Assembly: GCA_001038565.1 (NCBI GenBank)
Contig: LFJO01000003.1
Location: 82,427-146,426 of the forward strand
Length of the DNA stretch: 64,000 bases
Direction: 5' to 3'
From: Alkalihalobacillus pseudalcaliphilus
GTDB lineage: Bacteria; Bacillota; Bacilli; Bacillales; Bacillaceae_D
Shown piece after piece: positions 38,613 through 48,412 of the stretch; positions within the stretch are counted from its first letter, which is position 1; the number at the start of each line of letters is the position of its first letter. The translations under genes were made by a program, and so were the position numbers. The notes under the pieces were generated by a model. That model saw nothing but the letters and a program-made list of their open reading frames with translations. It made no database searches and had not been told where the DNA came from.

Positions 38613-40091
38613 TTATTTAATGGCTTTAAATTCTTTGATAACACGAATGGTTTGAAAGGTCTCATCTTCTGGTCCTTGAACGGGTAAACCTTCTTTTATA
38701 TTCTCTTCAATATAATCGAGGTTCTCTTGAGTAATAATCTCTCCTGGGATTAAGATGGGAATACCTGGAGGATAGACCATAATGAACTCAGCAATGATTC
38801 TTCCCACTGATTGTGATAGTAAAATGACTTCCGTGGACGCATAAAAGGCGTCACGAGGGGAAAGTGCTAAGGTTGGAATTCTTGGTACATATACGTTCAT
38901 TTCATGTTTTGGTTTGCTTGTATCACGTGATTCAAGTGATAGTTGCGTTAGTGCATCAACAAGTTTTTTCGTTTCGGTCTTCGTATCACCTAACGAAATA
39001 ATGCAAAGAATATTATATAAATCAGAGAGTTCAACCTCAATGTTATATCTTTCCCTTAATAAATTCTCTACTTCAGAACCAGTCATAGAAAGGTCTTTAA
39101 CAGAGATAATAAGTTTGGTCGGATCGAAATCATAAGTAGCTTTGTCACCTAATATTTCACGGCCAACACAATAAATACCTGGTATATCATTCAGTTGCTT
39201 TCGAGTCTGCTCAGCTAATTGAATGGTATTTGTTAAAAGCTGTTGACCTTCTGTTGCGAGTCTTCTACGGGCTGTATCTAAAGAGGCTAATAATAAATAG
39301 GATGTCGACGTCGTGGTGAGCATACTAATTATTGACTGAACCCTTTGTGGAGAGACCATGCCTTTTTTTACATTTAAAATAGAGCTTTGAGTCATAGAAC
39401 CTCCAAGCTTATGGACACTTGTTGCAGCCATGTCAGCTCCTGCTTGCATCGCCGATAACGGTAATTCATCATGAAAATGAATATGGACTCCATGGGCTTC
39501 ATCAACTAAAACAGGCACTTCGTATCGATGAGCGATTTCAACAATCTTCTGTAGGTTACCAGAAATACCGAAATAAGTTGGATTTATGACTAATAATCCC
39601 TTCGCATCTGGATGCGTTTCTAATGCTTTTTCTACGGAGTCGGTCGTTATTCCGTGGGAAATACCTAGGTTTGGATCAATTTCTGGATGAATAAAGATTG
39701 GGTTAGCCCCAGAAAATATGATCGCTGACATAATCGATTTATGAACATTGCGTGGAACGATGATTTTATCGCCTGGTGAGCAGACACTCATAATCATCGT
39801 CATGATTGCACCACTTGTACCTTGTACAGAAAAGAATGTATAATCAGCACCAAAAGCTTCTGCGGCAAGTTCTTGTGCTTCTTTAATAATTCCGTGCGGA
39901 TGATGAAGATCATCTAAAGGAGCTATATTAATCAAATCTATGGCTAAAGCATTCTCTCCTATATAATTTCTGAATTCAGGATCCATCCCTGAGCCTTTCT
40001 TATGACCAGGAATATGGAACTGTACCGGTTGTTTTTCTGCATGCTTACGAACCCCATCAAATAATGGAGTAGACATTTGTCCAGACAAAGA
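38613..40091 (-). CDS. speA: Orn/Lys/Arg decarboxylase (SpeA type)
   Basis: A PLP-dependent decarboxylase; the B. subtilis relative SpeA converts arginine to agmatine for spermidine synthesis. Diagnostic segments are VQFHIPGHKKG near residue 23, FGADYTFFSVQGTSGAIMTM near 83, and the PLP Lys in TSVHKLGGSMTQSS near 227. TTG 40091 follows GAGGTG at six bases and gives 492 residues, close to SpeA; GTG 40106 would add five. It lies between the pdh region and yktA as in B. subtilis, but on the opposite strand to pdh. Arginine is the likely but not certain substrate. Confidence 0.92.
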   Translation of the reverse strand, partial: SLSGQMSTPLFDGVRKHAEKQPVQFHIPGHKKGSGMDPEFRNYIGENALAIDLINIAPLDDLHHPHGIIKEAQELAAEAFGADYTFFSVQGTSGAIMTMIMSVCSPGDKIIVPRNVHKSIMSAIIFSGANPIFIHPEIDPNLGISHGITTDSVEKALETHPDAKGLLVINPTYFGISGNLQKIVEIAHRYEVPVLVDEAHGVHIHFHDELPLSAMQAGADMAATSVHKLGGSMTQSSILNVKKGMVSPQRVQSIISMLTTTSTSYLLLASLDTARRRLATEGQQLLTNTIQLAEQTRKQLNDIPGIYCVGREILGDKATYDFDPTKLIISVKDLSMTGSEVENLLRERYNIEVELSDLYNILCIISLGDTKTETKKLVDALTQLSLESRDTSKPKHEMNVYVPRIPTLALSPRDAFYASTEVILLSQSVGRIIAEFIMVYPPGIPILIPGEIITQENLDYIEENIKEGLPVQGPEDETFQTIRVIKEFKAIK

Positions 40092-40314
40092 CGCCACCTC
40101 ATTCACCTATAAATTACCTTAACCTTATAATGGTATAAAACAAATAAGAGTATACCAAACGTAGGATAGCTTGCATAGTAAATAAGTGATAAAAATATGT
40201 TTTTTTCAGTAATTTTATTTAGATGGAATTCTATATCATTATTGTTTAGAGAAAAAGTTTGCATAAAAAGGCGGGACGTGTTACATATTGTAGAGAGTGA
40301 AGGAGGTGTAAGTG

Positions 40315-40584
40315 ATGGAAATGAATATGCCAATTTCTCTTGATTGGACAACCGATGAAGTAGTCGATGTTGTAGCATTTTATGAAGCCGTTGAACAAGT
40401 ATATGGAAACGGGATCGAGCGTCATTTATTTCTTAAGAAGTATCAGCGCTTTAAGGAAATTGTGCCTTCCAAAAGTGAGGAAAAGCAACTTTGTGCTCAA
40501 TTTGATCAACAAGTGAATGTTTCCAGTTATTTAGCTGTAAAGGAAGCAAAGAAATTAGAAGATGGAGAAATCGTAAAATTATAA
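40315..40584 (+). CDS. yktA: UPF0223 family protein YktA
   Basis: This 89-residue conserved Bacillaceae protein (PISLDWTTDEVVDVVAFYEAVEQVYGNGIER) matches YktA in size and place after speA. It is a small helical cytoplasmic protein of unknown function. The ATG at 40315 follows AAGGAGGTG; GTG 40312 is possible. The lipoprotein gene follows at 20 bases, probably in the same unit. Confidence 0.9.
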   Translation: MEMNMPISLDWTTDEVVDVVAFYEAVEQVYGNGIERHLFLKKYQRFKEIVPSKSEEKQLCAQFDQQVNVSSYLAVKEAKKLEDGEIVKL

Positions 40585-40604
40585 AAAAGGGAGAGCTACG
40601 TGTA

Positions 40605-41141
40605 TTGGGGAAATATAGTTACTTGATTGCATTAGTGATAACGGTTTTGCTGTTAGCGGGTTGTGGTGGTAATGATGAGGAAGCTTTATCCATTTATATG
40701 TTCGGAGATGTTCCTCGCGACCAAGAAGATTCCATTCGAGCTTTAATCGAAGACGAACTAGGTAAATTAGGTGAAGAACTCCATATATCGATTGAGTCAG
40801 CTCAGCATGAACGTATTTTAGTCATATTGGCTGCAAATGAGGGAGATGTATATTTTATTAATGAACAGCAGGCGCAAGTATTTTTTGATCCAGTTGGTTT
40901 AACACCGTTAGATGATCGATTTGAAGCGGCCAATATAGAAGGAAGTGAAGCATATACGGTGGTAAATGAGGCAACGGGTGATGAAGAATTATTAGCTTTG
41001 CCAATTAATGAAGATACTTATTTTATTGATGAGCTACAAATCAACTTAGCGAATGATATGGTTGCGTTTGTTGATAAACGCTCTGAACAGATTGAATTAA
41101 GTAAAGATATATTAAAGGTTCTATATGAAGGTCGTCCATAA
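40605..41141 (+). CDS. Lipoprotein of unknown function
   Basis: A 178-residue protein with signal peptide and lipobox LLLAGC. The mature part (LSIYMFGDVPRDQEDSIRALIEDEL, later GDVYFINEQQAQVFFDPVGLTPLDDRF) resembles the beta-alpha pattern of a small solute-binding-like or extracellular domain, and is acidic. I recognise no family. It starts at TTG behind AGGGAGAG, just after yktA. Probably envelope-associated. Confidence 0.78.
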   Translation: MGKYSYLIALVITVLLLAGCGGNDEEALSIYMFGDVPRDQEDSIRALIEDELGKLGEELHISIESAQHERILVILAANEGDVYFINEQQAQVFFDPVGLTPLDDRFEAANIEGSEAYTVVNEATGDEELLALPINEDTYFIDELQINLANDMVAFVDKRSEQIELSKDILKVLYEGRP

Positions 41142-41175
41142 GCAGATTACCGATAGCTCTTTAGCTCTACATAGT

Positions 41176-41222
41176 AAAGCCAGTATTTATTTACGATTAG
41201 GTAATAAATACTGGCTTTATTC
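41176..41222. terminator. Terminator between the lipoprotein gene and yktB
   Basis: AAAGCCAGTATTTATT (41176-41191) pairs perfectly with AATAAATACTGGCTTT (41203-41218) over 16 bases, in a position to end both convergent units. Confidence 0.87.
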
Positions 41223-41230
41223 ACATGAAA

Positions 41231-41878
41231 TTATTTAACGGACTCAAAAGGTGCTTTCTTGGCCACCGTATAAAGTGGTAGCACGGTTTTATATGCTTCT
41301 TCAATCTTTTTAATTAGTAATGCACCGTCTTTGAGTAGGGGATCATCACGCTCTATTCTGAGGCCACATAATAGCTCTGCCTTTTTGACGTCCTTTAAAC
41401 GTGTAAACATCGATTCTAAATCTGACTTGCTTAGTTCGTTATGTTTTTTCACATCAGGCTTCATATGATCGATGGACCAAACATAGTCATTGGGAATTTC
41501 TTTTTTCCATTTGTTGACGTTTTTTAATAATTGTTCGGCAAAGCTTCTCTTAATGGGACATTCATAGATGACGGCAAACCAAACAAACAAGTGACTTTCA
41601 AATAGACCAACTTGAAAGTGAGGCAGCATTTTATAACCTCTTTTATTAGTAGCAAAAGCTACCCATGTATCGTTAGGAGGGTTAACTGTTCTTCTCGCAT
41701 GCTGAGCAACGTGTGTAAACATCTCGTCACCAGTTAAGGCGGATAGAGTCGGCTCTATCTCAGAAGCGATTGCTTCAAATTTTGGTCTAATAGTAGAAAT
41801 AATTCCTTCCATCCGTGCATCAAGGCCCGCAATGTTAAATACATCAAAATCTTCATCTGTAAAACCATGAAACTTCAT
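41231..41878 (-). CDS. yktB: UPF0637 family protein YktB
   Basis: This 215-residue conserved Bacillaceae protein (MKFHGFTDEDFDVFNIAGLDARM, with PPNDTWVAFATNKRGYKMLPHFQVGLF in the middle) matches YktB by length and place. It is a DUF1054-type soluble protein of unknown function. ATG 41878 follows AAAGAGGAGTGTTTGG; the open frame begins 13 codons earlier without a ribosome binding site. Confidence 0.9.
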   Translation of the reverse strand: MKFHGFTDEDFDVFNIAGLDARMEGIISTIRPKFEAIASEIEPTLSALTGDEMFTHVAQHARRTVNPPNDTWVAFATNKRGYKMLPHFQVGLFESHLFVWFAVIYECPIKRSFAEQLLKNVNKWKKEIPNDYVWSIDHMKPDVKKHNELSKSDLESMFTRLKDVKKAELLCGLRIERDDPLLKDGALLIKKIEEAYKTVLPLYTVAKKAPFESVK

Positions 41879-42054
41879 CCAAACACTCCTCTTTCTTTTA
41901 TATTGTAATTTTACCATAAAATCTGTTTTTACTCAGAAAGCATGCATTAAAAAATTGGTCATTTATTGTGCACCTTTTAGTGAACTCTTTAATAAAATGT
42001 ACTAATTTAAAAGGAATTTAGGTTCATACAAATCCTAGGTGAGAGGTGTTACAG

Positions 42055-42240
42055 GTGGAGCATATTGTGGGATTAATTGAGCCTTCTAAAAAGAGGGAAC
42101 AGGTAATAGTTTTAAAGATGGAAATTGATTATGAACTTATGTCATTGTATGAAGCAATTACAAACCTAGACGACGCCACTAAGCTAGAATGTATAAGAAA
42201 ATTAAAGCGATTGCAAAAGGAACTCAAAAGATATCAATAA
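42055..42240 (+). CDS. ykzI: YkzI-type small protein
   Basis: A 61-residue helical, Lys/Glu-rich protein (MEHIVGLIEPSKKREQ, then SLYEAITNLDDATKLECIRKLKRLQKELKRYQ) that sits in the ykzI position between yktB and yktC. GTG 42055 follows GAGAGGTG at six bases. Function is unknown; the C-terminal half looks like a short coiled coil. Confidence 0.72.
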   Translation: MEHIVGLIEPSKKREQVIVLKMEIDYELMSLYEAITNLDDATKLECIRKLKRLQKELKRYQ

Positions 42241-42262
42241 CTAGTAAAAAAGAACGATGTGA

Positions 42263-42299
42263 TTAAAAGACCTCCGCAAACAGCGTTAGTCTTTTTTTG
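42263..42299 (+). terminator. Terminator after ykzI
   Basis: AAAAGAC pairs with GTCTTTT, with an inner GC-rich pairing (CGC with GCG), followed by TTTTTT. Confidence 0.7.
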
Positions 42300-42493
42300 G
42301 TGTGGATGTGAAAGTTGTGTGTTTATATCTTACATAGCAGAAGGAAACATGGATATTTTCACATTATTTATTCTGAATAAACTAAAGTTTATATATTTTC
42401 TGATAGATTTTCTAACAAGTTTCAACTAAAATGAATACAATACGATTATTTTAGTAGAGTACAGTACATGATAGACGGGAGGAAAAGAGGAAA

Positions 42494-43876
42494 ATGGATA
42501 CAATTAAATCAATCGTAGATGCCATTAATTCAGTAGTATGGGGACCTATCACCTTATTATTAATTGTAGGTACGGGTGTATTCTTAACTATTCGTCTTGG
42601 TTTCTTACAAGTGCGTGATTTACCTTACGCCCTTAAATTAACTTTCTCTAGGAGTAAAAAGAAAGATAAGTCGGAGAAGGGAGATATCTCACACTTCCAA
42701 TCCTTAATGACAGCGATGGCGGCTACACTCGGTATTGGTAATATGACGGGGGTAGCATCAGCGATTCTCCTTGGTGGAGTAGGGGCTTTAGTTTGGATGT
42801 GGCTCGCAGCATTTTTTGGGATGGCTACAAAATACGGAGAAGCTATCCTGGCTGTAAAATATCGTACAGTCAACCATAAAGGTGAAATCTCTGGTGGACC
42901 GATGTACTACATAGAAAAAGGCTTAGGTTGGAAATGGTTAGCCTTCTTATTTGCTTTATTTGGCTGTTTAGCATCCTTTGGGATTGGGAATATGACACAA
43001 TCAAACACCGTTGCAAGGTCTCTTGAAGGGACGTTTAATATTAACCCGTGGATTACTGGTTTTATTTTAATGGTGTTAACGGCTTTAGTATTATTAGGTG
43101 GAATCAAAGGAATTGGACGAGTTTCAGCAGTATTTGTTCCGTTTATGGCTTTATTTTATATGGCCGGTGGTCTTATTATTATCGTTCTTAATATCACGGA
43201 GGTACCTGCTGCATTTGGTGTAATCTTTGAAGCTGCCTTTAATCCAGAAGCTGTTGGAGGTGGAGCGATTGGTGCCGCGATTCGTTACGGTATTGCTAGA
43301 GGTGTATTCTCCAATGAAGCTGGTTTAGGATCTGCCCCGATTGCGGCGGCGGCTGCCAAAACTGATTATCCAGGTCGACAAGCCCTCGTTTCGATGACAG
43401 GAACTTTTCTTGATACGATGATTGTTTGTACGATTACAGGTCTTGTCATTGTCATGAGTGGATTACATTTAGAGTTTTTAGGTGATGGAAATGCAGCACC
43501 TAATATTACAGGTGGAGCATTTGAATCGTTCTTACCTGGTTATGGTAACTTAATCGTTGTTTTTGGTATCATCTTCTTTGCTTATTCAACGATTATTGGT
43601 TGGTCTTATTACGGTGAGAAGTGTTTTGGTTACATTTTTGGAGACAGGAATACGATTTATTACAAAGTAGTCTTCTGTATTATCGTTATGATCGGTGCCG
43701 GTCAGTCGGTGCAACTTGTTTGGGATATTGCTGATATTTTCAATGGTTTAATGGCTATACCAAACTTAATTGCCCTGTGTCTCCTTTCAGGAGTTATAGT
43801 CGCAGAGACAAATAAATTTAAAGAAGTTAGGAAAAAAGAAAAAGAGGAAGAAAAGAAACAAAAGCTTGCAAGCTAA
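42494..43876 (+). CDS. alsT: Alanine or glycine:cation symporter (AGCS family)
   Basis: A 460-residue sodium-coupled amino acid carrier with about eleven membrane helices. The family signature is clear: QVRDLPYALKLTF near 37, TAMAATLGIGNMTGVASAI near 71, and ARGVFSNEAGLGSAPIAAAAA near 267. The C-terminus is a charged Lys/Glu tail. Substrate is alanine, glycine or glutamine in characterised relatives. The ATG follows GGGAGGAAAAGAGGAAA. It interrupts the B. subtilis order ykzI-yktC and is a single-gene unit with its own terminator. Confidence 0.93.
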   Translation: MDTIKSIVDAINSVVWGPITLLLIVGTGVFLTIRLGFLQVRDLPYALKLTFSRSKKKDKSEKGDISHFQSLMTAMAATLGIGNMTGVASAILLGGVGALVWMWLAAFFGMATKYGEAILAVKYRTVNHKGEISGGPMYYIEKGLGWKWLAFLFALFGCLASFGIGNMTQSNTVARSLEGTFNINPWITGFILMVLTALVLLGGIKGIGRVSAVFVPFMALFYMAGGLIIIVLNITEVPAAFGVIFEAAFNPEAVGGGAIGAAIRYGIARGVFSNEAGLGSAPIAAAAAKTDYPGRQALVSMTGTFLDTMIVCTITGLVIVMSGLHLEFLGDGNAAPNITGGAFESFLPGYGNLIVVFGIIFFAYSTIIGWSYYGEKCFGYIFGDRNTIYYKVVFCIIVMIGAGQSVQLVWDIADIFNGLMAIPNLIALCLLSGVIVAETNKFKEVRKKEKEEEKKQKLAS

Positions 43877-43897
43877 TCAGACTTACAACAACCCGAT

Positions 43898-43929
43898 AAA
43901 AGGATGAGCAACCATACTCATCCTTTTTC
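43898..43929 (+). terminator. Terminator after alsT
   Basis: AAAAGGATGAG pairs with CTCATCCTTTT over 11 bases, followed by further T. Confidence 0.87.
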
Positions 43930-44105
43930 TAATTGAATGAGAATGAAAGAAGGCAATAATCTTACAACTTAAGATTGTTAAATAGGTTTGGATGACACAG
44001 GAATCACAGTCATGGCTTTCATTTAAAAAACCGAAATCTTTTCTTTCTGACAATTAGTGTGTCATAATAAACAATAAATGCTTAAATCAAATTGAGGTGT
44101 CTTAC

Positions 44106-44912
44106 ATGTCATTACATTGGAATGAAATTGAGAAGATTGCTAAAGCTTGGACAATTGAAGCAGGCGAAAATATAAAAAAAGCATTAGAAAATCCGATTGA
44201 AGTTAAAGCAAAATCAAACCCAGATGATTTAGTCACACAAGTAGATAAGGAAACCGAACAGTTTTTCTATCAAAAAATCAAAGAAACCTTTCCAGGGCAT
44301 CAATTTTTAGGAGAAGAGGGAGTAGCAGAGGAAGGGAAATTGAATTCTTTAGACGGTACGGTATGGATTATTGACCCTATTGATGGAACGATGAATTTTG
44401 TGCATCAAAGATATAATTTTGCGATCTCTGTTGGGGTTTACCATGAAGGTGTAGGCATGATTGGAATCATTTATGATGTGATGTCCAATGAGATGTTTCA
44501 TGCAAGAAAAGGGGAAGGTGCTTTTTTAAATGATGATGAACTCTTGCCAGTTAAAGAACGCCCTTTACATGAGGCAGTGATTGGCGTCAATGGAAGGTGG
44601 CTTGTTGAAGAAAGGAATGTGTATCAGAACCCTCTAAGAGCTCTCGTTCGTGACGTAAGAAGTATTCGTTCTTATGGTTCAGCAGCCATCGAAATGGCTT
44701 ATGTTGCTGCCGATCGTTTGGATAGTTATATCAGTGTCAAATTGTCTCCTTGGGACTATGCAGCAGCTCTTGTAATATTAAATGAAGTTGGGTGTGTGGC
44801 GTCCTCTTTTTCAGGTGAAACATTGTCACTGTTAGAGTCAGGTACAGTTGTTACCGCGAAACCACAATTACATAAAGAAGTGATATCGCTATATCTAGGG
44901 GAGGAATTTTAA
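44106..44912 (+). CDS. suhB: Inositol monophosphatase family protein (YktC)
   Basis: A magnesium-dependent sugar/inositol phosphatase of 268 residues. Metal-binding motifs are GEEG near 73, WIIDPIDGTMNFVH near 88-101, and SPWDYAAALVILNEVGC near 220-236. B. subtilis YktC acts as an inositol monophosphatase and is found after ykzI. ATG 44106 follows GAGGTG. The next gene starts at the base after its stop, so they are co-translated. Confidence 0.93.
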   Translation: MSLHWNEIEKIAKAWTIEAGENIKKALENPIEVKAKSNPDDLVTQVDKETEQFFYQKIKETFPGHQFLGEEGVAEEGKLNSLDGTVWIIDPIDGTMNFVHQRYNFAISVGVYHEGVGMIGIIYDVMSNEMFHARKGEGAFLNDDELLPVKERPLHEAVIGVNGRWLVEERNVYQNPLRALVRDVRSIRSYGSAAIEMAYVAADRLDSYISVKLSPWDYAAALVILNEVGCVASSFSGETLSLLESGTVVTAKPQLHKEVISLYLGEEF

Positions 44913-45797
44913 ATGCAAAAAGTTGGTTACATAGGTCTTGGAACGATGGGATTTCCTATGGTTCAGCATTTAATAAAAAATGGATTTGACGTATATGTCT
45001 TGGATGGTAGAGGAAAGTATGAGGAAGCGGTCAAACTCGGAGCAAAGACTCTATCTTCCCCAAAAGAAATAGCTGAAAAAGCAGATATTGTGATGACTTG
45101 TTTACCTCTTCCTCAAACATTAACAGCGGTTTATGAGGGAGAGAATGGATTACTGGCAGGTGGTAAAAAAGGAACCGTTTTTATTGACCATTCAACAGCT
45201 GACAGAAATACCGTGCAAAACTTATCGGGATTAGCGAAACAGCAAGGTTCAGAATTTATTGATGCTCCGGTAAGTGGAGGACCAATGGGGGCAATCGCAG
45301 GTAATTTAACGATTATGTGTGGTGGTTCTGAAAATACATTTTCCAAAGCAAAAGCGGTCATGGAATGTTATGGTGAATATATTGTATTAGTTGGTGAAGT
45401 GGGCAGCGGAACAGTCGTGAAATTGCTTAATAATATGTTGATAGGGGTCCATCAAGCAGCATTGGCAGAATGTTATATTATGGCGGAGAAAAGTGGCGTT
45501 GACCCAAGTGTTGCCTATGACTTAATTAAACGAAGTTCTGGGTTCTCAAAAAGTATGGACTGGTCGGTTGATGCCATACTCGATCGTAAATTCGAAGCAA
45601 GATTTTCTTTGAATTTATTACATAAAGATATTGGGTTAGCTTTAGATTTAGCTAATGAAATCAATATGCCTCTAGATATGGTTAAGCTAGGTGAGCAAAA
45701 AGTAGCAGAAGCCAAAGAAAAATATGGGCATGAAGACATTTGTGCAGTTGTCAAACCATTAGAAGAAAAGACAAATATATCCCTCCAAAGAAAATAA
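44913..45797 (+). CDS. Beta-hydroxyacid dehydrogenase (3-hydroxyisobutyrate dehydrogenase family)
   Basis: An NAD(P)-dependent 6-phosphogluconate-dehydrogenase-like enzyme of 294 residues. Rossmann motif GYIGLGTMGFPMVQHL (4-19), substrate motif DAPVSGGPMGA (about 118-128), and the catalytic Lys in GSGTVVKLLNNM near 170. Family members oxidise 3-hydroxyisobutyrate, tartronate semialdehyde-type compounds or related hydroxyacids; the exact substrate is not clear. It directly follows suhB. Copy 6 of the repeat comes right after the stop, before the terminator. Confidence 0.9.
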   Translation: MQKVGYIGLGTMGFPMVQHLIKNGFDVYVLDGRGKYEEAVKLGAKTLSSPKEIAEKADIVMTCLPLPQTLTAVYEGENGLLAGGKKGTVFIDHSTADRNTVQNLSGLAKQQGSEFIDAPVSGGPMGAIAGNLTIMCGGSENTFSKAKAVMECYGEYIVLVGEVGSGTVVKLLNNMLIGVHQAALAECYIMAEKSGVDPSVAYDLIKRSSGFSKSMDWSVDAILDRKFEARFSLNLLHKDIGLALDLANEINMPLDMVKLGEQKVAEAKEKYGHEDICAVVKPLEEKTNISLQRK

Positions 45798-45811
45798 AAT
45801 ACTAATAGCCA

Positions 45812-46081
45812 AGCCCAAGTCACGTCGGCACAAACTATTGCCCATTCGTAACTTTCATACAAAACCCACATGGCGAAGCCCGATTCACTTCGCCACCAAC
45901 AAAGATGAAAGTAGTGGCGACTGTTCAACTGTTGGCACGTTTACAACTCGATCACCATCAGCAGTCGGCCTGAACAAAAACAGGGAGCACTGTCCTGCTA
46001 AGGTCATTTATCGCAAGATGGATGACGAGCTAACTTCACGGCACAAACTATTGCCCATAAGTATCTTTCATACAAAAAGAC
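45812..46081 (+). repeat. Dispersed repeat, copy 6
   Basis: Begins with GGCACAAACTATTGCCCA and CTTTCATACAAAACCCACA, then CACTTCGCCACCAACAAAG, ATGAAAGTAGTGGCGACT, a GGGAGCACTGTCCTGC block, GATGGATGACGAGCTAACT and again GGCACAAACTATTGCCCA with CTTTCATACAAAAAG. The end module thus appears twice, flanking the copy like a 40-base direct repeat. It lies between the dehydrogenase stop and its terminator. Confidence 0.88.
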
Positions 46082-46115
46082 TACCGTTAGCCATCCGCTA
46101 ATTAGGTAGTCTTTT
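46074..46115 (+). terminator. Terminator after suhB-dehydrogenase unit
   Basis: AAAAAGACTACC pairs with GGTAGTCTTTT and an inner AGC pairs with GCT. It shares its first bases with the end of repeat copy 6. Confidence 0.78.
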
Positions 46116-46171
46116 ATCGTTTCGTTTGATTAGAGTTCATATATAACAATGAGTATAAAAATAATAGTAGG

Positions 46172-46357
46172 TTAAATCTCGCTTGATTCCCGTGCTCGTT
46201 TTTTTAACGTAAAGCCAAGGCCCATGGCAACGATAATGCCAATAAATGCGAAGCAAGCAATTAATACACTACGTTCAGCAATCGCTACACCAATAATCAT
46301 AATACAAAAAACGGTTATGGAAGCCAACAATAAAAATAATAGGTTTTCCTTCTTCAC
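46172..46357 (-). CDS. ylaF: YlaF-type small membrane protein
   Basis: A 61-residue protein with two membrane segments (LLFLLLASITVFCIMIIGVAIA and VLIACFAFIGIIVAMGLGFTL) and a basic tail, matching YlaF in size, topology and place beside typA. Function unknown. It starts at GTG behind AGGGGGTAATTAAT and is divergent from typA. Confidence 0.85.
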   Translation of the reverse strand: MKKENLLFLLLASITVFCIMIIGVAIAERSVLIACFAFIGIIVAMGLGFTLKKRARESSEI

Positions 46358-46532
46358 ATTAATTACCCCCTATTTCCGTGAACATGATCTAGTGTACCCT
46401 GTATTTCGCAAAAGAAAAAGGCTAATGTTGTGACAAAAAAATTAACCTTTTTAATTATAAAGGCAGATTACCTATTTTCAGTTTGTTTGTGATATACTTA
46501 TACAGTTAAAGTTGAACTAAGGAGAGAATTGA

Positions 46533-48374
46533 ATGACAGAATATCGTAACGATATCAAAAATATTGCGATTATTGCCCACGTTGACCACGGAAAAACGAC
46601 TTTAGTAGATGAACTACTTAAACAGTCTGGAACATTTCGTGTCAATGAACAAGTAGAAGAAAGAGCGATGGATTCTAACGCGATTGAAAAAGAGCGCGGA
46701 ATTACAATCCTAGCCAAAAATACAGCGATTAACTATGGAGATACACGTATCAACATTTTAGATACACCAGGCCACGCAGATTTTGGTGGTGAGGTTGAAC
46801 GTATTATGAAAATGGTTGACGGTGTTTTATTAGTAGTAGATGCCTATGAAGGCTGTATGCCACAAACACGTTTTGTATTAAAGAAAGCATTAGAACAAAA
46901 ATTAACACCAATCGTTGTTGTCAATAAAATTGACCGAGATTTTGCTAGACCGACAGAAGTTGTTGATGAAGTTATCGACTTATTTATTGATCTTGGTGCA
47001 GACGAAGACCAATTAGACTTCCCAGTTGTGTATGCTTCAGCGATTAACGGAACAGCAAGCTTAAATCCAGAGCAACAAGATGAGAATATGAACTCACTAT
47101 TTAATACGATTGTTGAGACAATCCCATCACCTGTTGATAACAGTTCTGAACCATTACAATTCCAAGTAACAATGCTTGATTATAATGATTATTTAGGTCG
47201 TATTGGAATTGGCCGTGTATTCCGCGGGACGATTGAAGTTGGCCACCAAGTAGCCTTAATGAAATTAGATGGTTCTGTGAAGCAGTTCCGTGTAACAAAA
47301 ATGTTTGGTTTCTTAGGGTTAAAGCGTATTGAAATTACTTCGGCTAAAGCCGGGGATTTAATTGCTGTATCTGGTATGGAAGAAATTAACGTTGGTGAAA
47401 CAGTTTGTCCGGTAGATCACCAAGATGCTCTACCTGTTTTACGTATTGATGAACCAACATTACAAATGACGTTCTTAGTTAATAATAGTCCATTTGCAGG
47501 TCGTGAAGGGAAATGGGTAACAAGCAGAAAGTTAGAAGAGCGATTAATGGCTGAGCTTGAGACGGATGTAAGCTTACGTGTAGAACAAACTGAATCACCA
47601 GATGTCTGGATTGTCTCAGGGCGTGGAGAATTACACTTGTCCATTTTAATTGAAAATATGCGTCGTGAAGGTTTTGAATTACAAGTATCAAAACCAGAAG
47701 TTATTATTCGTGAAATTGATGGAGTACGCTCTGAGCCTGTTGAGCGTGTGCAAATTGATGTACCTGAAGAATATACAGGTTCAGTGATGGAATCATTAGG
47801 TGAGCGTAAAGGTGAAATGGTCAATATGACAAACAACGGTAATGGCCAAGTTCGCTTAGAATTTATGGTGCCTGCTCGAGGATTAATTGGTTATACAACT
47901 GAATTCCTTACCCAAACGCGTGGTTATGGAATTATTAATCATTCATTTGATAGTTATCAACCAATGACAGCTGGACAAGTTGGCGGACGCCGTCAAGGAG
48001 TGCTTGTTTCTATGGAAACAGGTAAAGCCAGTCAATATGGTATTATGCAAGTTGAAGACCGTGGTACAATCTTTATTGATCCAGGTACCGAGATTTATGA
48101 AGGTATGATTGTAGGAGAGCATACAAGAGAAAACGATTTAACGGTAAATGTAACGAAAATGAAAGCACAAACGAATGTGCGTTCAGCGACAAAAGACCAA
48201 ACCGTTACGATGAAAAAACCTAGAATTATGTCTCTTGAAGAAGCGCTTGAGTATTTAAATGATGATGAGTATTGTGAATTAACACCTGAATCGATTCGAT
48301 TACGTAAAAAGATTTTAAATAAATCAGAGCGTGAGCGAGTAGAAAAGCGTAAAAAACTTTCTCAACAGTCTTAA
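46533..48374 (+). CDS. typA: Translational GTPase TypA/BipA
   Basis: A ribosome-binding GTPase of the EF-G family involved in stress adaptation and 50S assembly. G-domain motifs AHVDHGKTT (14-22), DTPGHADF (about 77) and NKIDRD (about 131) are present, followed by the EF-G-like domains and the BipA C-terminal domain with [19 protein letters not shown] near 483. The 613 residues match the family. The ATG follows AAGGAGAGAATTGA. Equivalent to B. subtilis ylaG (bipA). Confidence 0.98.
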   Translation: MTEYRNDIKNIAIIAHVDHGKTTLVDELLKQSGTFRVNEQVEERAMDSNAIEKERGITILAKNTAINYGDTRINILDTPGHADFGGEVERIMKMVDGVLLVVDAYEGCMPQTRFVLKKALEQKLTPIVVVNKIDRDFARPTEVVDEVIDLFIDLGADEDQLDFPVVYASAINGTASLNPEQQDENMNSLFNTIVETIPSPVDNSSEPLQFQVTMLDYNDYLGRIGIGRVFRGTIEVGHQVALMKLDGSVKQFRVTKMFGFLGLKRIEITSAKAGDLIAVSGMEEINVGETVCPVDHQDALPVLRIDEPTLQMTFLVNNSPFAGREGKWVTSRKLEERLMAELETDVSLRVEQTESPDVWIVSGRGELHLSILIENMRREGFELQVSKPEVIIREIDGVRSEPVERVQIDVPEEYTGSVMESLGERKGEMVNMTNNGNGQVRLEFMVPARGLIGYTTEFLTQTRGYGIINHSFDSYQPMTAGQVGGRRQGVLVSMETGKASQYGIMQVEDRGTIFIDPGTEIYEGMIVGEHTRENDLTVNVTKMKAQTNVRSATKDQTVTMKKPRIMSLEEALEYLNDDEYCELTPESIRLRKKILNKSERERVEKRKKLSQQS

Positions 48375-48412
48375 CCTAACTGTAGGTTATATGTAGAAAG
48401 GGTGTAGGACGT

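Noticed and set aside
45838-46101. 87-codon open frame after the dehydrogenase gene
   Set aside because: Made of repeat copy 6 and running into the terminator; no independent start signals.
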